From contig NC_092663.1 of the NCBI RefSeq assembly GCF_032118995.1, forward strand, positions 9,176,001 through 9,240,000: 64,000 nt of DNA, written 5' to 3'. Under the pieces are notes generated by a model. The model worked only from the letters and a program-made list of their open reading frames with translations. It was not told where the DNA came from and made no database searches. The translations under genes and the position numbers were made by a program. Shown here piece by piece: positions 59,201-64,000 of the stretch. The DNA comes from Asterias amurensis (lineage: Eukaryota; Echinodermata; Asteroidea; Forcipulatida; Asteriidae). Every line of letters starts with the position of its first letter. Position 1 is the first letter of the stretch.

Positions 59201-62200
59201 TATCATGCGGTTAAAGGTTATAAATAATGCACATTTCATACTCTATGAGTAATTAATATAAAAAAATGGGTTGTAGAAGGCTTGGGTTGTAGAAGGCTCA
59301 ACTCTTGCTGGTGGTCCCCCCTTCCAGTCACTATAGATAGCGGCTCTATGAAGCTGTCTATGAAGGCCTTGACAAAAGACTAAGCATCGACAGACTCAGG
59401 ACTATACAAACCGAGAAAGGGAGATTTGGGTCACATTCTGAAAATCCGGCCCGATTTAAAGGCGACCCGTACTTGTCCTTGGTGAAATACACCAAGCAAG
59501 TTTGTTTCTTCGTTCCCTCTCAACATGCAGAATATATATTAAGGTAAGGTTTGCGGTTGCTGGATAAGCCATTTGCGTGTAACATTTGAATATACTCAAA
59601 ACGTATTTAACAATTGTGGCTTCTTATTTAGCGCACATATTGCTCAAGGCGCTTTAACATACAGTATTTCCTGCAAGGTATGTCGGACTGTGTTTGAATT
59701 ATGAGACCTACTCTTTTTTTATAGCACCAGGTAACAGTTTACAAGGTGCTGTGGTGCAATATGCTGCCAATAAGCCATTTGCGTGTTAGATTTGAATATT
59801 ATCTGGTACAATGACGTGCTTGATCACAAGTTACTGCTTAAATTTGAATTCACCAGACTATAGAGACAGTTGGTATGTCACATGATTCGGGGCAATTTTG
59901 CCTAGTTACGTAAGAGACGGTGAACACCCATACAATATTTTGAAGGGAGGTGTGTGGCACAATGGTACCTGGGTCTGCTCATCTGGAGGTTGCTATGTGA
60001 CATAGCATCTGTCTCTATAGTCTAAGGAATTCAAATTTAAAGGGTATATGTACTATAGAAAGCTATCCTTGAAATTTTACTAACTGAGGTGCTGTAGTTT
60101 TTGAGATATGAGTAAAAGTAATAATTTTCGTCTCAGTTTTAGCATGTAAAAACGTATTAACCAGTTATGCTATGGTTTTGGTATAGTATCACAACTGATA
60201 AGGGGATTTTACATGCTAAAATAATTTTGGTCTCATGAGACCAAAATTATTTTGTGACTTGTTTTACTCATTTCTCAAAAACTACACAAACTTAGTTAGT
60301 AATATTTGAAGGGAAGCTTTCCACTATCATCTTCAAATCCTGTAAGTTTAATGTAAATCTGTGGACATTTTGAAAAAGTACCCGAATCCTTTAAGTGGTA
60401 ACTTGTGATCAAGCACGTCATTGTACCAGACAATATTCAAATCTAACACGCAAATGGCTTATTTGGCAGCATATTGCACCACAGCACCTTGTAAACCGTT
60501 ACCTGGTGCTATAAAAAAAAGAGTAGGTCTTATAATTCAAACTGTATGTTAAAGCGCCTTGAGCAATATGCGCGCTAAATAAGAAGAAGCCACAAAATTG
60601 TTAAATACGTTTTGAGTAGAACCAAGAACCAAGAACCAGTTTCAGAACCAAGACTACTCAAAATAGATTTAGAAATAGTGCAACTGCAAACCTCACCTAA
60701 TTATACTCCCACCATGTAAAGTTTCAAATCCTAATTATAAGGGAATTAAAGGGTAGCGACGAGTTCTTTAACGGCCGTTTAAAACCGGCAGGGTTGTTGT
60801 CGCGTGATAAAGGCCCGAGCCAAAGGCGAGGGCCTTTATCGCAAGGCAACGATCCTGCAAGGTTTTAAACGGACGTTTAATAACGAGTCACTACTCTTTT
60901 ATTTCCATTCATAAATGAAAGTTTAAAGTTTGAAGTATTTTTTTTCAAAAACTTTGTGAAGAATCTGTTTGATGCGCGTGGGTTGTGTGTACGCGCACGC
61001 GCTTAGAAATAGATTATGCGCTGTTACTAATAGCTATGAATTGCGCGTTCCGCATGATAATATTGCCGTAGGCGCACACCCGACACCCGGAAGCCAGCCG
61101 GTTATAAACAGCTCCAGCTGGTCATTATCAACCGTTTAAACACCCCCACGTGACCACTCTCCACCAATAGGAATAGCGAAACTGTCTGAGGTATTTATGA
61201 ATGCTAATTAAACCATGTTTTGCTCTCCACAGTCTGCTTCAAGGTTTACGATTTAAACGATGACGGCTTTATCACAAAAGAAGAAGTGTTTAACTTGCTG
61301 AAGAACAGCATGGCTAAGCTGCAGACAGAGGAAGATCCTGATGAAGGCATCAAGGACCTGGTTGATATAACCATCAAGAAAATGGTAAGACAAGGAGTTG
61401 AGCGAATAAGGGTGCCGGACTCAAGCCCAGCAGTCGATTTCACAAAGAGTTACGACTAGTCCTAACGATAAGAGATGTTAAATTTGCATCGGGGATAAAA
61501 AATATTAATTTTTGGTTTTTACCCATACACCGATGTATGTTAGCACTGTATCCTCAGTACTTTCCCGAGTCCTGTGAAAAAATATCACAGGCATATTACT
61601 CGGGTGAGATTCGAAGCCACAACCCTTGCAATTCTAGAGCAGTGTCTTACCAACTAGACTAACTAAGGACTAGTCCTAGGAGATGTTAAAAACATAAGGG
61701 TAGTCCTAAGTAAGGACGAGTAACTTGTCCTAACTCAAGATAAGTCTTTACTCTTGGTGAAATCCACCCCTGGTGTTTTTGATCAGCAGAGTGTGAGTTT
61801 GAGTCCCAGTGACACTTGTGTCCTTTACCAAGACACTTAAACCATTATTGCTGCATCCTTCGAATGGGACGTTTAGCTGTGGGTCCCTTGTGTTGTGTAA
61901 TGTACGAGGTGGATAATTCTAGTCCTACCAATAACAAAAAGACCAACTTCGTTCCTAGGGGTGATCGATCTCGCCGCGCCATTTTTTTCCAGCATGCCTT
62001 GCTTGATCATAACCCCTGGAATTGTGACTTAAAAATATCCAAATATAAGGGATATTACAATTAGTCCTGTGGTTGATCCGTTCTGTGTTGGGCGTTAGTC
62101 GTGCAAACGCTGGATGCGCTGTGTGTAATAAAAGTCATAAACTTGCCTGGCGTTCAGTGTTGCGTGATGAATAATTTTAAACATCTTTATACGCATGCGT

Positions 62201-63122
62201 TTTGGCGTATAGAGCTTTTTGAAGACGCACAGCGTTTCATATTTTGCGCGTATATGATAGCCAATCAAGGACACAGATCAGAGTTTCCCTCCTAGGGGTT
62301 AGAGACGTACACAGAGCTAGCGTGATACGGCGCGCTGCTTACGGTAGCGAAGTTGCAAAAAGACCTTATCGATGCCGAGTAGTCTGGTGCCCAAGATTCA
62401 AGTTCTAGTGTTGTATAAGTGTTGGTTCAAGTCCAGCCATTGATTTCACCAAACTCTTCCTAATTTAGGATTAATCTTGGGACTTAGGAAGTGTTCAGTT
62501 CTGCAACCATAGACCTTAGGACGTATTGAACCCATCCTATGATAACTCGAGATAGGATTTATCCTATCATTTTGTGAAATCGACTGCTGGTCATTGCAAT
62601 TGTGCAAAATATGTTGTGCAAGTTTGGTTTACACTCTCTATTAAAGCCATTGGACCCTTTTGGTACAGAAATAACTTACAGGGTTTACAGAAGGTAGTGG
62701 TGAAAGACTTCTCTTGAAATATTATTCCATGAAATGCTTTACTTTTTGAGTAAACAGTAAAACAATATCAATTCTCGATATCAAGAATTACGGATTTAGT
62801 TTACACACATGTCATGACACAGCGAAACGTGCGGATACAAGGGTGGGTTTTCCCGTTATTTTCTCCCGACTCCGATGACCGATTGTGCCTAAATTTTCAC
62901 AGGTTTGTTATTTGATATAGAAGTTGTGATACACGAAGTGTGGGCCTTGGACAATACTGTTTACCGAAGGGTCCAATGGCTTTAAAACTCTTGATATTTC
63001 TTTTGAATTTACACCAGGATTTGGACAAAGACAACAAGATCGGCCCTGATGATTTTTCTTCGATTGTCTCCGTGGATCCGTTGTACTTGGAGCATTTTGG
63101 TGCCTGCCTACCAGAACAAGAG
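56186..63122 (+). CDS. CLXN: Calaxin (EF-hand calcium-binding protein of outer dynein arms), 3' end missing
   Basis: Five exons join in phase: 56186-56204, 56877-57026, 57770-57874, 61233-61384 and 63018-63122, giving 177 residues before the sequence continues past the window; the human protein is about 211. Calaxin is a neuronal-calcium-sensor-like protein that binds axonemal outer-arm dynein and adjusts ciliary and sperm beating to Ca2+. Three EF-hand loops are visible: [12 protein letters not shown] (62-73), [12 protein letters not shown] (98-109) and [12 protein letters not shown] (143-154). Family landmarks include [41 protein letters not shown] and FGACLPEQ. The first and third loops have Asn in place of the usual Gly at position 6. 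The N-terminus is about 13 residues shorter than human. Confidence 0.93.
56877..57026 (+). CDS. CLXN: Calaxin exon 2
   Basis: The acceptor is TTGTTTACAG and the donor AGAA|GTAAAT. It encodes [17 protein letters not shown] and [14 protein letters not shown], aligned with the FGMTDDMIMDR block of EFCAB1. The longer open frame that continues past 57026 is intronic read-through. Confidence 0.9.
57066..57455. mobile_element. Palindromic element in calaxin intron 2
   Basis: Starts AAAGGATTCGGGTACTTTTT and ends AAAAAGTACATAGACCCTTTAA. The arms include CATAACTGGTTAAT and its inverse. Related to the element nested at 60040-60395. Confidence 0.85.
57508..57692 (-). repeat. Second SINE family, antisense copy (calaxin intron 2)
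   Basis: GTACACCAATGTGTTGTATTA, CACAGGCACGTTACTCGAG and GGATTGGAACCCATGACC match the inverse of the copy at 46634. Confidence 0.8.
57770..57874 (+). CDS. CLXN: Calaxin exon 3: first EF-hand and [11 protein letters not shown]
   Basis: The acceptor TCTCCTTCCAG and donor CAAT|GTAAGT flank 105 bp. The EF loop [12 protein letters not shown] is followed by [17 protein letters not shown], a hallmark of calaxin. Confidence 0.93.
57946..59240 (-). pseudogene. Decayed LINE reverse transcriptase inside calaxin intron 3, split by a TTAA foldback element
   Basis: Read on the minus strand, 59168-59239 gives [17 protein letters not shown]. It is interrupted at 58822-59167 and resumes with [48 protein letters not shown] and [15 protein letters not shown] frame change near 58440 leads to [27 protein letters not shown] and RRLKLAGHC, the usual end of this non-LTR type. 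The YxDD-type catalytic region is damaged and frames are broken. It is antisense to calaxin. Confidence 0.88.
58822..59167. mobile_element. TTAA-flanked foldback element inserted in the LINE
   Basis: The ends are TTAA-GCCGACCTCAGG and CCTGAGGCCGGC-TTAA, inverted repeats of each other. LINE protein continues on both sides, so the insertion point is unambiguous and the TTAA is duplicated. Confidence 0.82.
59540..60702. mobile_element. Foldback element of about 1.16 kb with a second palindrome nested in its centre (calaxin intron 3)
   Basis: The left end TAAGGTAAGGTTTGCGGTTGC is mirrored at the right by TGCAACTGCAAACCTCACCT. Arms of about 400 bp share AAGCCATTTGCGTGT, GGTGCTATAAAAAAA-type and TGATCACAAGTTAC segments. 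The 60040-60395 interior is a TTAA-type palindrome of the 57066 family. Confidence 0.87.
60040..60395. mobile_element. Nested palindromic element inside the 59540-60702 foldback
   Basis: TTTAAAGGGTATATGTAC to GTACCCGAATCCTTTAA with a central palindrome CATGAGACCAAAATT-type. Second copy of the 57066 family. Confidence 0.83.
60744..60908. mobile_element. Short foldback with a TTTAAAAC core (copy 2, calaxin intron 3)
   Basis: AAAGGGTAGCGACGAGTTCTT to AACGAGTCACTACTCTTTT; GGCCCGAGCCAAAGGCGAGGG forms the centre. Confidence 0.82.
61233..61384 (+). CDS. CLXN: Calaxin exon 4: canonical EF-hand [12 protein letters not shown]
   Basis: The acceptor is GCTCTCCACAG and the donor ATG|GTAAGA. It encodes [17 protein letters not shown] and [19 protein letters not shown]. 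The open frame beyond 61384 runs into a foldback element and is not coding. Confidence 0.95.
61429..61773. mobile_element. Foldback E copy carrying an inserted SINE (calaxin intron 4)
   Basis: AGTCGATTTCACAAAGAG begins 45 bp after exon 4 and GTGAAATCCACCCCTGG ends it. A SINE at about 61484-61668 sits between two AGAGATGTTAAA-like motifs. Confidence 0.8.
61484..61668 (-). repeat. Second SINE family, antisense copy inside a foldback
   Basis: CACCGATGTATGTTAGCACTG, GAGATTCGAAGCC and CTTACCAACTAGACTAAC match the family; it interrupts the element at 61429. Confidence 0.82.
62444..62590. mobile_element. Diverged foldback E copy
   Basis: TTGATTTCACCAAACTC to TTTGTGAAATCGACTGCTGG. Confidence 0.65.
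62641..62985. mobile_element. MITE-B copy ending 32 bp before calaxin exon 5
   Basis: TTAA-AGCCATTGGACCC to GGGTCCAATGGCT-TTAA, inverted relative to the copy at 41268. Only TTGATATTTCTTTTGAATTT-type sequence separates it from the exon 5 acceptor. Confidence 0.9.
63018..63122 (+). CDS. CLXN: Calaxin exon 5: third EF-hand
   Basis: The acceptor TTTACACCAG lies 32 bp after the end of a MITE. It encodes [13 protein letters not shown] through [12 protein letters not shown] and ends GAG|GTAAAA. Read-through would add 17 residues from a repeat, so splicing to an exon beyond the window is more likely. Confidence 0.9.
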
Positions 63123-63139
63123 GTAAAACCCTTTTCCCA

Positions 63140-63484
63140 TCCGGCTCCAATTTCATACAGCTGTGTAAGATGAAAACAACGCTCACATTTTCCTGCTAAG
63201 CAAAAAATTGCTGGATACCAGTCACAGATTGTACATGTTGAATATTATTTTGCCTGGTAACCATTTTTTGGGTGAGCATAATTTTGTTTTGCTTAGCTAA
63301 TTTTTGTGCTAAAGCTCTATGAAATATTGGGCCATGTGTCAAATTTTATAATGCTTAAAATTTTACATTGGGCATGGTATTTTAGCTGATAACGTTATTC
63401 TGGTAAGTGTTTGTTTGTGCTCAGCTACTTGTCATGCTTAAGCAACTCTTTATGCTTCAGCAACTCTATGAAAATGGGCCCTGA
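63140..63484. mobile_element. Foldback C family, composite copy after calaxin exon 5
   Basis: GGCTCCAATTTCATACAGC through an internal AGCTCTATGAAATATTGGGCC to CAACTCTATGAAAATGGGCCC; two right ends suggest nested or duplicated elements. Confidence 0.7.
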
Positions 63485-64000
63485 TAGCAATGTCTACACT
63501 GAACAAACAAAAAAGGGCTACCAGCCAAAAATACCATATCACATGTACCATGGTGATTGCATGGCGCATCGTGGTCGAGTCATACTCCAAACTATGTATG
63601 GCTTTTGATTTTAGTGGCAATACATATATTTCTGTGGGTTTGAATCTCACTAGAAATGACTGCGTTCGTTTGTTGTTGTTGTTGTTGTTTTTTCTTTTTT
63701 TCTATGGGACTCTAAAAGCATCAGACTACTATGGATGCGTTTGAGTGTATTGCTGTAGAACATAATCATGAGTTGAAATAGAGACTATTCTATTTCACGA
63801 AGCGAAGTGAATTTGAAAAGCCAGATTTCACCCAGTGACTATATATCCAAAGCATGAACAAAATGCTTTAAATAATCATTTCATATAGGCCTAAATCACA
63901 CATAGATCCTTGTCATTTGAAACATTTTCACACTAGACACAAAATAGACAAAAACTTGTCTAGACCCCACATTCTAAAAAAATAATAAAAACCCATTTCT
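63485..64000 (+). other. Calaxin intron 5 (partial), no exon seen
   Basis: It holds a (TTG)n run near 63673 and a diverged hairpin at 63745-63850. The terminal calaxin exon was not found here. Confidence 0.5.

Overview
This window is nuclear DNA from an animal. It has multi-exon genes with GT-AG introns, tRNA-derived SINEs, decayed LINE reverse transcriptases, and very many short inverted-repeat DNA transposons (MITEs or foldbacks). The gene set includes calaxin, a regulator of ciliary dynein, and the repeat types look like those of marine deuterostome invertebrates. I lean towards an echinoderm, perhaps a sea star. That is an inference from gene content and repeat style, not a proven assignment.

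Four protein-coding genes can be assembled by hand from splice sites, reading phase and family conservation. (1) An SLC38A11-like amino acid transporter on the minus strand. Only its first two coding exons are here (12402-12446 and 4502-4649) and the rest lies beyond base 1. (2) A VOPP1/WBP1-like small membrane protein on the plus strand, complete in five exons (16980-32272). (3) Glycylpeptide N-tetradecanoyltransferase (N-myristoyltransferase, NMT) on the minus strand, thirteen coding exons (55100 down to 43351). It is complete except for one apparent missing base in exon 3. (4) Calaxin (CLXN, formerly EFCAB1) on the plus strand, five exons from 56186 to 63122, with its last exon or exons beyond the window.

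Layout: SLC38A11-like and VOPP1-like are head to head, with 4.5 kb between start codons. VOPP1-like and NMT are tail to tail across 11 kb of repeats. NMT and calaxin are head to head, with only about 1.1 kb between start codons. The genes have no obvious shared pathway, so the arrangement is ordinary animal gene order and not an operon.

The most unusual feature is a pair of tandem arrays, each of which begins exactly at an exon-intron boundary. In SLC38A11-like, about 27 units of about 94 bp follow exon 2. Each carries a diverged copy of the exon's last ~28 bases plus the splice donor. In NMT, seven units of about 140 bp follow exon 12. Each carries a nearly identical copy of the exon's last ~57 bases plus the donor, just before a 21-base final exon that encodes the catalytic C-terminus. 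Two unrelated genes in 64 kb therefore show the same structure: a splice donor with its exon edge turned into a minisatellite.

The rest is dominated by mobile DNA. Several palindromic or short-TIR families are flanked by TTAA, which suggests piggyBac- or Kolobok-type non-autonomous elements. One has split a LINE reverse transcriptase inside a calaxin intron. Other foldback families with CCAGGGG-type or GGGCCCAATTTCAT-type ends, several SINE families and unique-looking intron DNA make up the remainder. Boundaries of repeats are read by eye and may be off by several bases.
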